64,000 bases of DNA from Arthrobacter sp. HY1533 (lineage in GTDB: Bacteria; Actinomycetota; Actinomycetes; Actinomycetales; Micrococcaceae). A program made the position numbers and the translations under genes. Location of the stretch: assembly GCF_027568515.1 (NCBI RefSeq), contig NZ_JANKZF010000018.1:42209-106208 (forward strand), given 5' to 3'. Position 1 is the stretch's first letter. The number at the start of each line of letters is the position of its first letter. Positions 14,487 through 24,514 of the stretch are shown piece by piece. The notes under the pieces are model-generated. The model was not told the origin of the DNA, did not search any database, and was given only the letters and a program-made list of their open reading frames with translations.

Positions 14487-16514
14487 CTACTTGCCCGAAA
14501 GCCTGCTGAGCGCGGACAGTGCCACGGCCCTGTCCTTGGTGGACCAGAACGGCGGGAGCGCCGCACGCAGGAATCCGCCGTAGCTGGCGTTGGCGAGGCG
14601 GGAGTCCAGGACGGCCACCACTCCCCTGTCGCTGCTGGAGCGGATCAGCCGGCCCACGCCCTGGGCCAGGCGCACGGCGGCGTGTGTTGCCGAGATGGCA
14701 ATGAAGCCGTCCCCGCCACTTTGGGCCACGGCCCGGGCCCGGGCCGTGACCAGTGGATCGTCCGGGCGGGGGAAGGGGATCCTGTCGATGACCACTAGCC
14801 GGCAGGAGGCGCCCTGGACGTCTACACCCTGCCACAGGGACATGGTGCCGAACAGGCAGGTGTCCGGTTCGTCGGCGAACTCCTTGATGAGCCCGGACAT
14901 GGACGAGTCGCCCTGGCACAGGATCTTGACCTTGAGGGTCTTGCGCAGCTTGGCTGCCGCATCCTCCGCGGCCCGGCGGGATGAGAACAGTGCCAGTGTT
15001 CCGCCACCCGCGGCGGTGATGAGGGCGGCCAGTTCATCCAGCTGCTCGGGCGAGGTGCCGAAGCCCGGCTTTTGCAGGTGCGCAGCCACGTACAGCATGC
15101 CCTGCTTGGGGTAGTCGAAGGGGGATCCGACGTCGGCCCCCGTCCACTTGGGTGCGCTGGGGCCCAGCAGGCCGAGCCCGCCGGCGGTGGCCTGGAACGA
15201 CTCGCCGATGGCCAGGGTGGCCGAGGTGAGCACCACTGTGCGGTCAGCAAAGAGCCCCTCGCGCAGTTTCATGGCCACGCTCAGCGGGGCGATGTTGATG
15301 ACGGCGGGCTCGCTGTCGTCGGCCTTCTGGTAGCCCTTGCCGGGGGCAAAGGTGCCGGGGCGGGAGGCCCACACAACCTCGCCCTCATCGTTGGCACCCA
15401 GCAGCCGTTCGCACAGGTCGAAGACCAGGTTCAGGCGTGAGCGGGCGATCGAGCGGCCGCCGTCCACGGCCGCGTTGCCGTCGGGCTTGGAATCGGACAG
15501 GGCCGCGCGTGCGGCGTCGCGCACCTGTTCAACGGCCTGGGACTGGGTGTCGTTGAGCCCGTTGGGCATGAGCCCTTCCGGGGTTCCGGCCAGGGCCAGG
15601 TCAAGGGCTGCGGCGCCACCCTGGAGGGCGTCAACCGGAACACCTGTGTGCTTGCGGGTGCTGGAGGCTGCGGCCTGGACCATTTGCACCGACAGCTGTC
15701 CTGAGACGGCACCGGTCACCCGGTCCTGCAGTTCATGGGCCTCGTCAACCACCACAACGTCATAGTCGGGGAGCACGGCAATGCCCTCGAAGGCGCTGAT
15801 GGCCAGCATGGCGTGGTTGGTCACCACGATGTCGGCCTCGGCGCCTCGTGCGCGGGCCAGCTCGGAGAAGCATTCGGTGGCCAGGGGGCACTTTTGGGCA
15901 CCCAGGCACTCCATGGAGGTGACCGAGACCTGCCGCCAGGCACGGTCCGTCACGCCGGGGACCAGTTCGTCGCGGTCCCCCGTTTCCGTGTCCTGTGCCC
16001 AGTCGCGGAGCCGAACGACTTCCTTGCCCAGCTGGGAGGTGGGGCCGGTGCCCGCCCCGGGCAGGTGGGCGACGCTCGTGTCCTCACCCAGAGAGAAGAG
16101 CGCTCCCTCCCCCGTGTCTTCCGTGGGGAAGCCGCCGCCGAGCTTTTGCTTGCAGACGTAGTTGCTGCGGCCCTTGACCAGGGCCACCTCAATGTGCCTC
16201 GGCAACACCGGTTCCAGGGCAGCCAAGAGGCGCGGCACGTCCCGGCCCACAATCTGCGCCTGCAGGGCCAGCGTTGCCGTGGCCACGACGGCGGGCTTGT
16301 CGCTCGTGAGCGCGTTGACTATCAGCGGAATCAGGTAGGCCAGTGACTTGCCCGTGCCGGTGCCGGCCTGGACCAGCAGGTGGTCGCCGGTTTCGATGGC
16401 CTCAACCACGCGCCGGACCATTTCATGCTGCCCGTCGCGGCGCTGGCCACCCATGGCCTCCACGGCACGGTCCAGCAGTTCCAGTGCCTGGGTGGTAAGT
16501 TCACGCTCAGTCAT
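14487..16514 (-). CDS. ATP-dependent DNA helicase, DinG/XPD-like
   Basis: A 675-residue superfamily 2 helicase. Walker A reads AGTGTGKSLAYLIP (about residue 50), and DEAH box VVVDEAHEL lies near residue 256. Between them are four cysteines (in SNYVCKQK, MECLGAQKCPLATECF) of an Fe-S cluster typical of the DinG/XPD group. Later motifs include YVAAHLQKPGF and ATHAAVRLAQGVGRLIRS. DinG helicases unwind DNA with R-loops or branches. The ATG at 16514 overlaps the stop of hflX (stop 16507-16509), so translation is coupled; an upstream ATG at 16589 would lie inside hflX. The gene sits beside lexA, but I see no SOS box in front of it. Confidence 0.9.
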   Translation of the reverse strand: MTERELTTQALELLDRAVEAMGGQRRDGQHEMVRRVVEAIETGDHLLVQAGTGTGKSLAYLIPLIVNALTSDKPAVVATATLALQAQIVGRDVPRLLAALEPVLPRHIEVALVKGRSNYVCKQKLGGGFPTEDTGEGALFSLGEDTSVAHLPGAGTGPTSQLGKEVVRLRDWAQDTETGDRDELVPGVTDRAWRQVSVTSMECLGAQKCPLATECFSELARARGAEADIVVTNHAMLAISAFEGIAVLPDYDVVVVDEAHELQDRVTGAVSGQLSVQMVQAAASSTRKHTGVPVDALQGGAAALDLALAGTPEGLMPNGLNDTQSQAVEQVRDAARAALSDSKPDGNAAVDGGRSIARSRLNLVFDLCERLLGANDEGEVVWASRPGTFAPGKGYQKADDSEPAVINIAPLSVAMKLREGLFADRTVVLTSATLAIGESFQATAGGLGLLGPSAPKWTGADVGSPFDYPKQGMLYVAAHLQKPGFGTSPEQLDELAALITAAGGGTLALFSSRRAAEDAAAKLRKTLKVKILCQGDSSMSGLIKEFADEPDTCLFGTMSLWQGVDVQGASCRLVVIDRIPFPRPDDPLVTARARAVAQSGGDGFIAISATHAAVRLAQGVGRLIRSSSDRGVVAVLDSRLANASYGGFLRAALPPFWSTKDRAVALSALSRLSGK

Positions 16515-18174
16515 GCTGGATGAACGGCTCCACTTCGGCTGCGAGGTCTTCCCGGACCCGGACCTCGGCCAGCGTGCCGTGCTCACCATGTTCCAGGCTG
16601 ATGATTTCAGCGTCGTTGCCGTGCAGCTTGTTCAGCAAGTCGCCGCGGTCGTAGGGAACCAGCAGCTTCAGCGTGACGCTGGGGTGCGGGATGCCTTCAC
16701 GGATGGCCTCGAGCAGTTCCTCGATGCCCAGCCCGGTGCGGGCGGAGACCACCACAGTGCGCGGCTCGCGCTGGCGCAGCCGCTCGACGACGAAGGGGTC
16801 GGCGATGTCGGCCTTGTTCAGGATGATGATTTCCGGGATCTGCAGGGCCCCGACCTCACCAAACACGGTCCGGACGGCGGCAATCTGCCCCTCGGGGTCG
16901 GGGTGGGAGGCGTCCACAATGTGCAGGATCAAATCGGCATCCGCCACCTCCTCCAGCGTTGAGCGGAAGGCCTCGACGAGCTGGGTGGGCAGGAAACGCA
17001 CAAAGCCCACGGTGTCCACGAGCGTGTAGCCCAGGCCGTCGGAGGTCTCGGTCTTGCGCACGGTGGGATCCAGCGTGGCGAACAGTGCGTTCTCCACCAG
17101 CACGCCGGCGTCGGTCAGGCGGTTCAGCAGCGAGGACTTGCCGGCGTTCGTGTATCCGGCAATGGCCACCGAGGGCACGCTGTTGCGCTTGCGGTTGGCC
17201 CGCTTGGTTTCGCGGGCAGGGCGCATGGCGGCAATCTCGCGGCGCAGCTTGGCCATGCGGGTGCGGATCTTGCGCCGGTCCAGTTCCATCTTCGTTTCAC
17301 CGGGACCACGCGAGCCGATGCCGCCGCCGGCAGCACCGACGCGGCCGCCGGCCTGGCGGGACATGGACTCGCCCCAGCCGCGCAGTCGCGGCAGGAGGTA
17401 TTCCATCTGGGCCAGTTCCACCTGTGCCCGGCCCTCACGGGACTGGGCGTGCTGGGCAAAGATGTCCAGGATCAGGGCCGTGCGGTCAATGACCTTGACC
17501 TTGACGACTTCCTCCAGGGTGCGGCGCTGCGAAGGGGCAAGGTCGCCGTCGATGATGACGGTGTCGGCGCCGGTGGCGTGGACAATGTCCTTGAGTTCCT
17601 GGGCCTTGCCCTGGCCCAGGTAGGTGGCGGGGTCCGGCTTGGCACGGCGCTGGACCAGGCCGTCAAGGACCTCGGAGCCGGCGGTCTCGGCCAGCGCAGC
17701 CAGTTCGCGCAGGGAGTTTTCGGCATCCGCCATGGTGCCCTGGGACCACAGGCCGGCCAGGACAACGCGCTCCAGGCGCAGCTGGCGGTACTCAACCTCG
17801 GTGACGTCCTCGAGTTCCGTGGAAAGGCTGGCCTGGCCCTGGCGCCGCAGGGCGTTTCGGTCGGCAAGATCTGACTGGTCACCGTCGAAGCGGCTGTGCT
17901 GGAAGTCCAGCGCGGACACGGCCTGCGCGGTTCCGGCCAGCGGCCGTCCGGACGGCGTGCCGCCGTGCGGGTCCTGTGCCTCGATGTCGCTGTCGGTGCG
18001 GGCGGCCCGGCCGGCTGCCGCATCCTTGGCCAGGATGCGGTCGATCACGGCCTCAATTTCGGCGGCGGACAGCTCCTGGCCCGGCTCTTCCGTGCCGTGG
18101 TCCGATGTTCCGTGGCTGCCGTGCGCAGGCAGCGTGTTGTCGTCGGAACTGTTGTGTGCAGGTGCGTTGGACAT
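16507..18174 (-). CDS. hflX: GTPase HflX
   Basis: A 555-residue ribosome-associated GTPase. The Gly-rich HflX domain signature is KMELDRRKIRTRM, and the G domain has GYTNAGKSSLLNRL (G1), DTVGFV (G3) and NKAD (G4). HflX recycles or rescues stalled 70S ribosomes. The N-terminal 120 residues are unlike E. coli HflX: Asp/His/Gly-rich and probably disordered (SSDDNTLPAHGSHGTSDHG). I use the ATG at 18174 because TAAGGAG precedes it; an upstream ATG at 18228 lacks such a site. Overlaps the DinG-like helicase gene by eight bases. Confidence 0.95.
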   Translation of the reverse strand: MSNAPAHNSSDDNTLPAHGSHGTSDHGTEEPGQELSAAEIEAVIDRILAKDAAAGRAARTDSDIEAQDPHGGTPSGRPLAGTAQAVSALDFQHSRFDGDQSDLADRNALRRQGQASLSTELEDVTEVEYRQLRLERVVLAGLWSQGTMADAENSLRELAALAETAGSEVLDGLVQRRAKPDPATYLGQGKAQELKDIVHATGADTVIIDGDLAPSQRRTLEEVVKVKVIDRTALILDIFAQHAQSREGRAQVELAQMEYLLPRLRGWGESMSRQAGGRVGAAGGGIGSRGPGETKMELDRRKIRTRMAKLRREIAAMRPARETKRANRKRNSVPSVAIAGYTNAGKSSLLNRLTDAGVLVENALFATLDPTVRKTETSDGLGYTLVDTVGFVRFLPTQLVEAFRSTLEEVADADLILHIVDASHPDPEGQIAAVRTVFGEVGALQIPEIIILNKADIADPFVVERLRQREPRTVVVSARTGLGIEELLEAIREGIPHPSVTLKLLVPYDRGDLLNKLHGNDAEIISLEHGEHGTLAEVRVREDLAAEVEPFIQHD

Positions 18175-18365
18175 GTTCTCCTTATAGGCGCTTGCTTCAA
18201 TCGTAGTCCGGCCCGCCCACACGCACACCTTTGGCGCCCCTTTCCTGTGGATAATTCACTTTCGGCGGCTCCGGCGCAGGGCCGGGCGGCACAGGCCGGC
18301 ACACTTCCGGCCCCGGTCTTGGGCATGCCGAGTTACACATCGGGGCAATTGCGCACTAATCTGGC

Positions 18366-19001
18366 ATGACTATGGGTGCAGATCATTACTTCAGTTCACA
18401 ACCGTCCACGCCGATGAAGCGCCGCCCGCTCAGCGTGGTTCTGGCCGGCGAGGAGCGAAGCCTCCAGACGGCCGGGGGCATCTTCAGCCCCGACGGCGTT
18501 GACAAGGGCACCACCATCCTGCTCAACGAGGCTCCCCTGCCCGCCGCGGAGGGAAATTTGCTCGACATTGGCTGCGGCTGGGGCCCGATCGCCCTGAGCC
18601 TTGCCCTGCACTCCCCCGCGGCCACCGTCTACGCCGTGGACGTCAATGAGCGTTCCATCGAGCTCACGCGCGAGAACGCCGCGGCGCTCGGCCTGGGCAA
18701 TGTGCATGCCTCAACGCCGGAGGACGTCGACCCTGACGTGCGCTTCGACACCATCTGGTCCAACCCGCCCATCCGGGTGGGCAAGGAAGAACTGCACTCG
18801 ATCCTGCTCATGTGGCTGCCCCGCCTGGCCCACAACGGCAGCGCCTACCTTGTGGTGCAAAAGAACCTGGGTTCGGACTCGCTGCAGCGTTGGATTGCGG
18901 CCGAGCTGGGCGAACGGTTCCCCGAGGCCGGCTTCACGGTTGTCCGCCACTCGACGAACAAGGCGTTCCGGATCCTGCACGTCACCCGCACCAAGCCCTA
19001 G
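18366..19001 (+). CDS. Methyltransferase small-domain protein (RsmC/RsmJ-like class I SAM)
   Basis: A 211-residue AdoMet-dependent methyltransferase of the MTS (methyltransferase small) family. Motif I is LLDIGCGWGPIALSLAL, motif II VYAVDVNERSIEL, and motif IV SNPPIRVGK. NPPI/NPPY enzymes methylate bases in RNA or protein; the fold and short N-terminus resemble rRNA guanine methyltransferases such as RsmC, but target assignment is inference. Its TAG stop shares the palindrome CTAG with the stop codon of dapF on the opposite strand. Divergent from hflX. Confidence 0.85.
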   Translation: MTMGADHYFSSQPSTPMKRRPLSVVLAGEERSLQTAGGIFSPDGVDKGTTILLNEAPLPAAEGNLLDIGCGWGPIALSLALHSPAATVYAVDVNERSIELTRENAAALGLGNVHASTPEDVDPDVRFDTIWSNPPIRVGKEELHSILLMWLPRLAHNGSAYLVVQKNLGSDSLQRWIAAELGERFPEAGFTVVRHSTNKAFRILHVTRTKP

Positions 19002-19918
19002 GCCAGCACGCCCTCGGCGACAATCACGGCCGGCCCGCTGAGCTCAACATGCTCGCGGCCACCGGCTCCGGGGAAGAAGCGTACGCCAACTACCCCGCCG
19101 GGAACGGCCACGGCCCAGTCGTTGGGTGCCCCGGCACCGGCCCAGAAGCGGGTTGCGGCGGCCGCCGCGCAGGCGCCCGTGCCGCACGACAGGGTCTCCC
19201 CCACGCCGCGTTCGTGGACGCGCATGCTGATGTGCCCGACGTCGTCCACCACGAGCGGCTCGGCGGGCACGGCGAATTCCACATTGGTGCCGTGCGGCGG
19301 CAGCGGGGTGACGGCCGGGGCGGTGGTGAGGTTCGTGCCGGCAAGTTCCTCAAGGTTGGCCAGCGCCACCACTGTGTGCGGGTTGCCCATGGTGATGGAC
19401 ACTGCCGGCCGCGCCACCTCAAGCCCTGCCGCCTCGACGAGGGAGTCGCTGCCGCTTTCCGTGGCTTCCTGCGGGTGGATGAACGCCCAGGGGCCCATGT
19501 CGACGCGGTAGCCGTCCGCTGTGCGGGCAACCACCTTGACGCCGCCGCGGGTGCCGATGGCGAGCTCCTGGCCGGCGTCAAGGGAAACAAGTCCCTGGGT
19601 GACCAGGAAGTGCACGAACACCCGCACGCCGTTGCCGCACATTTCCGAGAGGGAGCCGTCGGAGTTGTAGTAGTCCATGAACCATTCCGCGCCAGGGTTC
19701 TCCTCAAGCACGGCCGTGCCCTCGGGCAGGTGGCGGGAGGGTACGGCGCGGATCAGGCCGTCGCCGCCAATGCCGCGGCGGCGGTCGCACAGGCCGGCAA
19801 CCTGCTCCGGCGACAGCCCGCGGACACCTTCCGGATCCGCCAGCAGGACAAAGTCGTTGCCGGTGCCATGGCCTTTGGAAAAGCGCATGCCTGTCAGGGA
19901 AGGTGTGCCATAAGTCAT
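18998..19918 (-). CDS. dapF: Diaminopimelate epimerase
   Basis: A 306-residue epimerase. The two active-site cysteines are seen in MCGNGVRVFVHF and LSCGTGACAAAAA, and the N-terminal GTGNDFVLLADPE motif is intact. It converts LL- to meso-diaminopimelate, feeding peptidoglycan and lysine synthesis together with DapA and DapB encoded further on. It lies 75 bases after miaA on the same strand, an arrangement also seen in mycobacteria. The stop TAG overlaps the stop of the converging methyltransferase gene (CTAG at 18998-19001). Confidence 0.97.
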   Translation of the reverse strand: MTYGTPSLTGMRFSKGHGTGNDFVLLADPEGVRGLSPEQVAGLCDRRRGIGGDGLIRAVPSRHLPEGTAVLEENPGAEWFMDYYNSDGSLSEMCGNGVRVFVHFLVTQGLVSLDAGQELAIGTRGGVKVVARTADGYRVDMGPWAFIHPQEATESGSDSLVEAAGLEVARPAVSITMGNPHTVVALANLEELAGTNLTTAPAVTPLPPHGTNVEFAVPAEPLVVDDVGHISMRVHERGVGETLSCGTGACAAAAATRFWAGAGAPNDWAVAVPGGVVGVRFFPGAGGREHVELSGPAVIVAEGVLA

Positions 19919-19993
19919 GCATCAATGCTAAGGCACGCCACGCACGACGCCGGCACCGGGCTGCCCCGTCCGGCCCGCCTGCGCGGGGCCTGC

Positions 19994-20923
19994 CTAGGCG
20001 CCGGCCACGCCGGAGTTGGCCACAAGTGCCTCCGCGGCACCGCCGAGCCCGGCCTGTGACCAGTCGAGCCATTGCACGCGCGGGTCCGCCCGGAACCAGG
20101 TGATCTGTCGGCGGGCAAACTGCCGCGTTGCCACGATGGTTTCCTCGCTGGCCCGGGCCACGGTGGATTCGCCGTCCAGCACGCGCAGGAACTGTTCGTA
20201 GCCCAGGGCCTTGCGTGCCGTGCGCCCCTCCCGCAGTCCTTCCGGGATGAGCGAGGCCACCTCGTCCATGAGCCCGGCATCGACCATGCCGTGCACGCGG
20301 GCGGCCAACCGCCCGTGAAGTTCGGCCCGGTCGCCGTTGAGGCCGATCTGGATGGTCGGCACGACGTATTGGCGCTCGGGCATGAAGGAGCTGAAGGGCC
20401 GGCCCGTGAGCTCAAAGACCTCCAGGGCGCGCACCACGCGCTTGGCGTCCCCAATGCGTTCGGCCGACACCGGGTCCACGTCCTGCAGCCGGGCCATGAG
20501 GACGGGCAATCCCCTGAGTTCGAGTTCGTGTTCCAGGGCAGCACGCACCGCCGGGTCCGTGCCGGGGAACTCGAGGACATCGATGGCGGCCCTGTTGTAG
20601 AGCCCGGAGCCGCCCACCAGGATGGGCAGCCTTCCGCGGGAGCGAATGTCCGCGATGGCGGTCCGTGCCATGTGCTGGAACGCCGCAACAGTGGTGTCCT
20701 CCCGGACGCCCAGGAAGTCCATGAGGTGGTGCGGGATGCCCCTGCGTTCGGCTTCGGGCAGCTTGGCCGTGCCAATGTCCATGCCGCGGTAGAACTGCAT
20801 GGAGTCGGCGTTGACGGCCTCGCCGCCGAACCGTTCGGCCAGTTGCAGAGCAAGCTCCGACTTGCCGGAACCGGTGGGGCCCACGATCGCCACGAGGGGC
20901 AGGGACGAAGAGCCTTCGCTCAC
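19994..20923 (-). CDS. miaA: tRNA dimethylallyltransferase
   Basis: A 309-residue enzyme with the P-loop [15 protein letters not shown] and catalytic Asp in [17 protein letters not shown], then ILVGGSGLY; all are MiaA hallmarks. It adds a dimethylallyl group to A37 of tRNAs reading U-starting codons. Its start codon (GTG) overlaps the TGA of miaB (GTGA), so the two are translationally coupled; MiaB then methylthiolates the product of MiaA, so both steps of the A37 modification are encoded together. Confidence 0.97.
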   Translation of the reverse strand: MSEGSSSLPLVAIVGPTGSGKSELALQLAERFGGEAVNADSMQFYRGMDIGTAKLPEAERRGIPHHLMDFLGVREDTTVAAFQHMARTAIADIRSRGRLPILVGGSGLYNRAAIDVLEFPGTDPAVRAALEHELELRGLPVLMARLQDVDPVSAERIGDAKRVVRALEVFELTGRPFSSFMPERQYVVPTIQIGLNGDRAELHGRLAARVHGMVDAGLMDEVASLIPEGLREGRTARKALGYEQFLRVLDGESTVARASEETIVATRQFARRQITWFRADPRVQWLDWSQAGLGGAAEALVANSGVAGA

Positions 20924-22536
20924 GTGGTGCGGACCGGCAGCGAGGGCATGCCCAGGCTCACGCTGGGCCGCACGCCGTCGGACGTGCCGCTGGCAACGGG
21001 CACGCCGCAGGACTCGGCCTGCGCCAGGTCCCAGGCGTCCCCGGCACGGGAGCGTCGCAGCCTGTAGTCGGCCGGGGTGGGGTCCGCCACGAGGTGGAAG
21101 GCCGCGGCCTCGGTGATGGTGACGGTGACCAGGTCGCCGGGGCGCGGCGCTTCGGCGCCGTCGGGGACGCTGAAGTGGACCAGGCGCTGGTCCTGGGCGC
21201 GGCCGGACAGGCGGTTCGTTTCGGTGGCCTTGCGTCCGGAGTCCGCCGTGACCATGACCTCGACCTCGCGGCCCACCTGCTTGGCGTTCTCCTCGGCGGC
21301 GATCCGGTCCTGCAGCGCGGTCAGGCGCAGGAAGCGCTCCTGGACCACTTCCTTGGGCAGCTGGTCCGGGAGGTCCGCCGCGGGGGTGCCGGGGCGCTTG
21401 GAGTACTGGAAGGTGAACGCGGTGGCGAAACGGGACTTTTCGACCACGTCCAGCGTTGCCGCGAAGTCCTCCTCGGTCTCGCCGGGGAAGCCCACGATGA
21501 TGTCGGTGGAGATGGCGGCGTGCGGCATCTGCTCGCGGACCTTGTCAAGGATGCCCAGGAACTTGGCGGAGCGGTAGGAGCGGCGCATGTCCTTGAGGAC
21601 CTTGTCGGAGCCGGACTGCAGCGGCATGTGCAGCTGGGGCATGACATTGGGGGTTTCGGCCATGGCGGCGATGACGTCGTCGGTGAAGGCAGCCGGGTGC
21701 GGGCTCGTGAAGCGGACGCGTTCCAGGCCCTGGATCTGCCCGCAGGCGCGCAGCAGCTTGCCAAAGGCCAGGCGGTCGCCGAACTCGACACCGTAGGAGT
21801 TCACGTTCTGTCCCAGCAGCGTGACCTCGATGGCCCCGTCGTCCACGAGGGCCTGGATTTCGGCGAGGATTTCACCGGGTCGGCGGTCGCGTTCCTTGCC
21901 GCGCAGGGAGGGCACGATGCAGAAGGTGCAGGTGTTGTTGCAGCCCACGGAGATGGAGACCCAGCCCGAGTACACGGAGTCGCGCTTGGTGGGCAGCGTG
22001 GAGGGGAACACGTCAAGGGATTCCAGGATTTCCAGCTGGGCGTCCGCGTTGTGGCGGGCGCGCTCCAACAGCACGGGCAGGGCGCCGACATTGTGGGTGC
22101 CAAAGACCACGTCCACCCAGGGGGCGCGCTTCTGGATCGTGTCACGGTCCTTTTGCGCCAGGCACCCGCCCACGGCAATCTGCATGCCGGGGTTGGACTC
22201 CTTGACGTGCGCCAGCATGCCCAGGTTGCCGTAGAGCTTGTTGTCGGCGTTCTCGCGGACGGCGCAGGTGTTGAAGACCACCACGTCGGGGCTGGGCCCC
22301 ACGGGCTGGCCGTGGCCGTCAAGCTCGCCCGTGCCGCCGGCGTCATCGAAGGCGACCAGGCCCGCTGTCTCCAGAAGACCGGCCATGCGCTCGGAGTCGT
22401 GGACGTTCATCTGGCAGCCGTAGGTGCGCACCTGGTAGGTGCGCGCGGCGCCGGACGCACCTTTCGCGGGGGTGCCGGCTGCGGAGGTGCTGGATGCTGG
22501 TGCGGACGTATCAACGCTGTCTTGGATCAGGCTCAC
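20920..22536 (-). CDS. miaB: tRNA-2-methylthio-N6-dimethylallyladenosine synthase
   Basis: A 538-residue radical SAM methylthiotransferase. The N-terminal UPF0004 domain has [13 protein letters not shown] and [15 protein letters not shown] cysteines, and the radical SAM cluster motif is [17 protein letters not shown] (about residue 200). The C-terminal TRAM domain is seen before residue 480. The protein adds a methylthio group at C2 of i6A37 in tRNA. The N-terminus carries about 30 extra Ser/Ala-rich residues before the conserved region. It is followed by miaA, overlapping by four bases. Confidence 0.97.
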   Translation of the reverse strand: MSLIQDSVDTSAPASSTSAAGTPAKGASGAARTYQVRTYGCQMNVHDSERMAGLLETAGLVAFDDAGGTGELDGHGQPVGPSPDVVVFNTCAVRENADNKLYGNLGMLAHVKESNPGMQIAVGGCLAQKDRDTIQKRAPWVDVVFGTHNVGALPVLLERARHNADAQLEILESLDVFPSTLPTKRDSVYSGWVSISVGCNNTCTFCIVPSLRGKERDRRPGEILAEIQALVDDGAIEVTLLGQNVNSYGVEFGDRLAFGKLLRACGQIQGLERVRFTSPHPAAFTDDVIAAMAETPNVMPQLHMPLQSGSDKVLKDMRRSYRSAKFLGILDKVREQMPHAAISTDIIVGFPGETEEDFAATLDVVEKSRFATAFTFQYSKRPGTPAADLPDQLPKEVVQERFLRLTALQDRIAAEENAKQVGREVEVMVTADSGRKATETNRLSGRAQDQRLVHFSVPDGAEAPRPGDLVTVTITEAAAFHLVADPTPADYRLRRSRAGDAWDLAQAESCGVPVASGTSDGVRPSVSLGMPSLPVRTT

Positions 22537-22602
22537 CGAACCAGCTTAAGACCTGCGGCGGCGGAACGGCTAAACCACCCGCCGGCATTGACGGTGCGGT
22601 TC

Positions 22603-23910
22603 TCAGTACCAGCCGACGGACTGCGAGTGGCCCCAGGCGCCGCAGGGCGAACCGTAGCGGTATTTGATGTAGCCCAGGCCCCATTCGATCTGGGTGCGGT
22701 AGTTGGTGAGCCAATCGGAGCCTGCGGAGGCGTACTTTCCGGGCGGCAGGGACTGGGCAATGCCGTAGGCGCCGCTGGAGGGATTGGTGGCATTGGTGCG
22801 CCAGTTGGATTCACGCTCCCACAGCATGTTCAGGCAGGAGAACTCCGAGGGTGCCCAGCCATAGGCGCCGAGCCTGCCCTGGGCGTAGGCCTTGGCGCCG
22901 GCGGGATCGTTTACGGCACCGCCGGGGATGTTGGGCAGGAGCACGTCCACGGGAATGTAGCCGTCGCCGGGGTTGGGGTCCACGGGGGCCGGGCCGGGGT
23001 TGGGGTTGCCCGGGTTGGGGTTGCCAGGGTTGGGGATGCCCGGATTCGGGGCAGGCGCCGGCGCCTGCTGCTGCTGTTCGGCGGCCCGGCGGGCGGCCTC
23101 CTCGGCGGCCTTGCGCTTGGCCTCCTGCGCCTGGTTGTAGGCAGCCAGGGCTTCCTGGCCCTGGCGGAATTGGGCCTCAACGGCCACTGTGGTGTTGTTC
23201 AGGGAGGCAAGCTGCGCGGTGAGCGTGGCACCCTGGGCCTTCTTCGCTTCAAGCTGCGCCGTGACGGCGGCCTGGGCGGCCACGGCCGCGTCGCTGGCGG
23301 CCTTGGCCTCGGCGGTCAATTCCGCCTGCGCCTGCTGGGCCTTGGCGCGGGTCTTTTCCAGGGCTGCCGACGCGGCCTGCGCCTCACTGGCCCTGGCCTG
23401 CTTGACGGCGGCCTGCTCGCCCACCTGGTGCATCATGTCCACGCCGTTGAGGTTCTCCGGCGATTCCAGCGCGGCGATGGCCGCAAACAATCCCAGGCCG
23501 GCCCCGCCTGTCTTGTAGCTTTGCACGGCGACAGCCACGGCGTCCTTCTTGTACTGTGCCGCTTCGCCGGCGGCCTGCCGGCTCTGGGCGTTCAGGAGCT
23601 GGACCTCGGCCGTGGCGGCGTCGAGCCTGCGCTGGGTCAGGGCCAGGCTGGCACCGGCCTTGACGGCTGACGCGCCGAGCTCGCCGGCCTTGTCCTCAAG
23701 AGAGTCCAGCAGGCCGTTGATGTTGGCAACCTCCGCGGCGGTGGCGGCCGCGTTGCCCTTGGCCGCTTCGACGTCGGCCCAGCTGGGAAAGCCCGACGGC
23801 GGACCCTCCTCCGCGGCGGCCGGCAGGGCGGCGATGCCGGAGGCGAGCAAAAAACCGGCCGTCACTGCGACGGCCAGGAAGTGGCGGATAGGGCTGCTGT
23901 GCTTGCTCAT
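22603..23910 (-). CDS. Secreted coiled-coil protein with C-terminal transglycosylase-like domain
   Basis: A 435-residue exported protein. A signal peptide (FLAVAVTAGFLLASGIAALPAAA) is followed by a coiled coil rich in Ala/Gln/Lys (about residues 40-260), a linker with repeated NPGNPNPG units, and a C-terminal domain with MLWERESNWRTNATN ... AYGIAQSLPPGKYASAG ... GLGYIKYRYGSPCGAWGH. This last domain resembles the lysozyme-like end of actinobacterial wall-hydrolase and resuscitation-type proteins, with Glu of WERESNW as a possible catalytic residue. The coiled-coil front resembles NlpC/P60-partner proteins. A cell-wall remodelling role is inferred. It lies between recX and miaB on the same strand, in a place not usually held by such a gene. 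Confidence 0.75.
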   Translation of the reverse strand: MSKHSSPIRHFLAVAVTAGFLLASGIAALPAAAEEGPPSGFPSWADVEAAKGNAAATAAEVANINGLLDSLEDKAGELGASAVKAGASLALTQRRLDAATAEVQLLNAQSRQAAGEAAQYKKDAVAVAVQSYKTGGAGLGLFAAIAALESPENLNGVDMMHQVGEQAAVKQARASEAQAASAALEKTRAKAQQAQAELTAEAKAASDAAVAAQAAVTAQLEAKKAQGATLTAQLASLNNTTVAVEAQFRQGQEALAAYNQAQEAKRKAAEEAARRAAEQQQQAPAPAPNPGIPNPGNPNPGNPNPGPAPVDPNPGDGYIPVDVLLPNIPGGAVNDPAGAKAYAQGRLGAYGWAPSEFSCLNMLWERESNWRTNATNPSSGAYGIAQSLPPGKYASAGSDWLTNYRTQIEWGLGYIKYRYGSPCGAWGHSQSVGWY

Positions 23911-23981
23911 ATGCCGCCAGCTTAGCGGTTTGTTGGCGATTGTGCGCCGTTTCGGCAGCCTGGCACGGCACAATGGCCGCA

Positions 23982-24506
23982 TCAATCGCCGAGGCTCTCC
24001 TCGATGACCTCCCCCACAATGTGGAAGGAGATGGAGGGGTTGAAGCCCTTGCGGGCCAGCATGGCAACCCAGCGGCGCGTGTACTTGTCACGTTCGGCGC
24101 GGTCCCCCAGGTCCATGCCGGGGCGCAGCTTGCGTCGGACGAGGTCGCGGGCCTGGCTGCGCTCGGTGTCCTCGTCAACCTGCTCCAGGGCCTCCTCGGC
24201 AAGCTCGGGGTCGATGCCTTTTTCGGCGAGCTCGCGCCGCAGTGCGCCCCTTGCCAGGGACTTGTACGTGGACCGGCTGCGCACCCATTCCCGGGCGAAT
24301 TCGGCGTCGTCAATGAGCTTGACTTCCTCGAAGCGGTCCAGCACGGCCGACGCCACATCCTCGGGGATGTGGCGCTCGGCCAGCTTCTGCGCCAGCTGGT
24401 GCCGGCTCTTGGCCGAGTTGGTCAGCTGGCGCAGCAGGATGGTCCTGGCCACCGCCGCCGGGTTGGCGTCGGGGTCCAGCTCCGGAGCGGGGCGTCGGGT
24501 GTTCAT
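23982..24506 (-). CDS. recX: Regulatory protein RecX
   Basis: A 174-residue, all-helical protein with the three RecX repeats visible as LLRQLTNSAKSRHQLAQKLAERHIPEDVA, FAREWVRSRS...ARGALRRELAEKGI and KYTRRWVAMLARKGFNPSISFHIV. RecX binds the RecA filament and limits its activity. It starts eight bases downstream of the recA stop on the same strand, so it is almost certainly co-transcribed with recA. No unusual insertion or truncation is seen. Confidence 0.95.
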   Translation of the reverse strand: MNTRRPAPELDPDANPAAVARTILLRQLTNSAKSRHQLAQKLAERHIPEDVASAVLDRFEEVKLIDDAEFAREWVRSRSTYKSLARGALRRELAEKGIDPELAEEALEQVDEDTERSQARDLVRRKLRPGMDLGDRAERDKYTRRWVAMLARKGFNPSISFHIVGEVIEESLGD

Positions 24507-24514
24507 GCAGCGCC

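Noticed and set aside
21094..23670. A long plus-strand open frame (about 858 codons) opposite miaB and the coiled-coil gene
   Set aside because: Same reason: complement of conserved coding sequence, Gly/Val/Ala-rich with no family resemblance.
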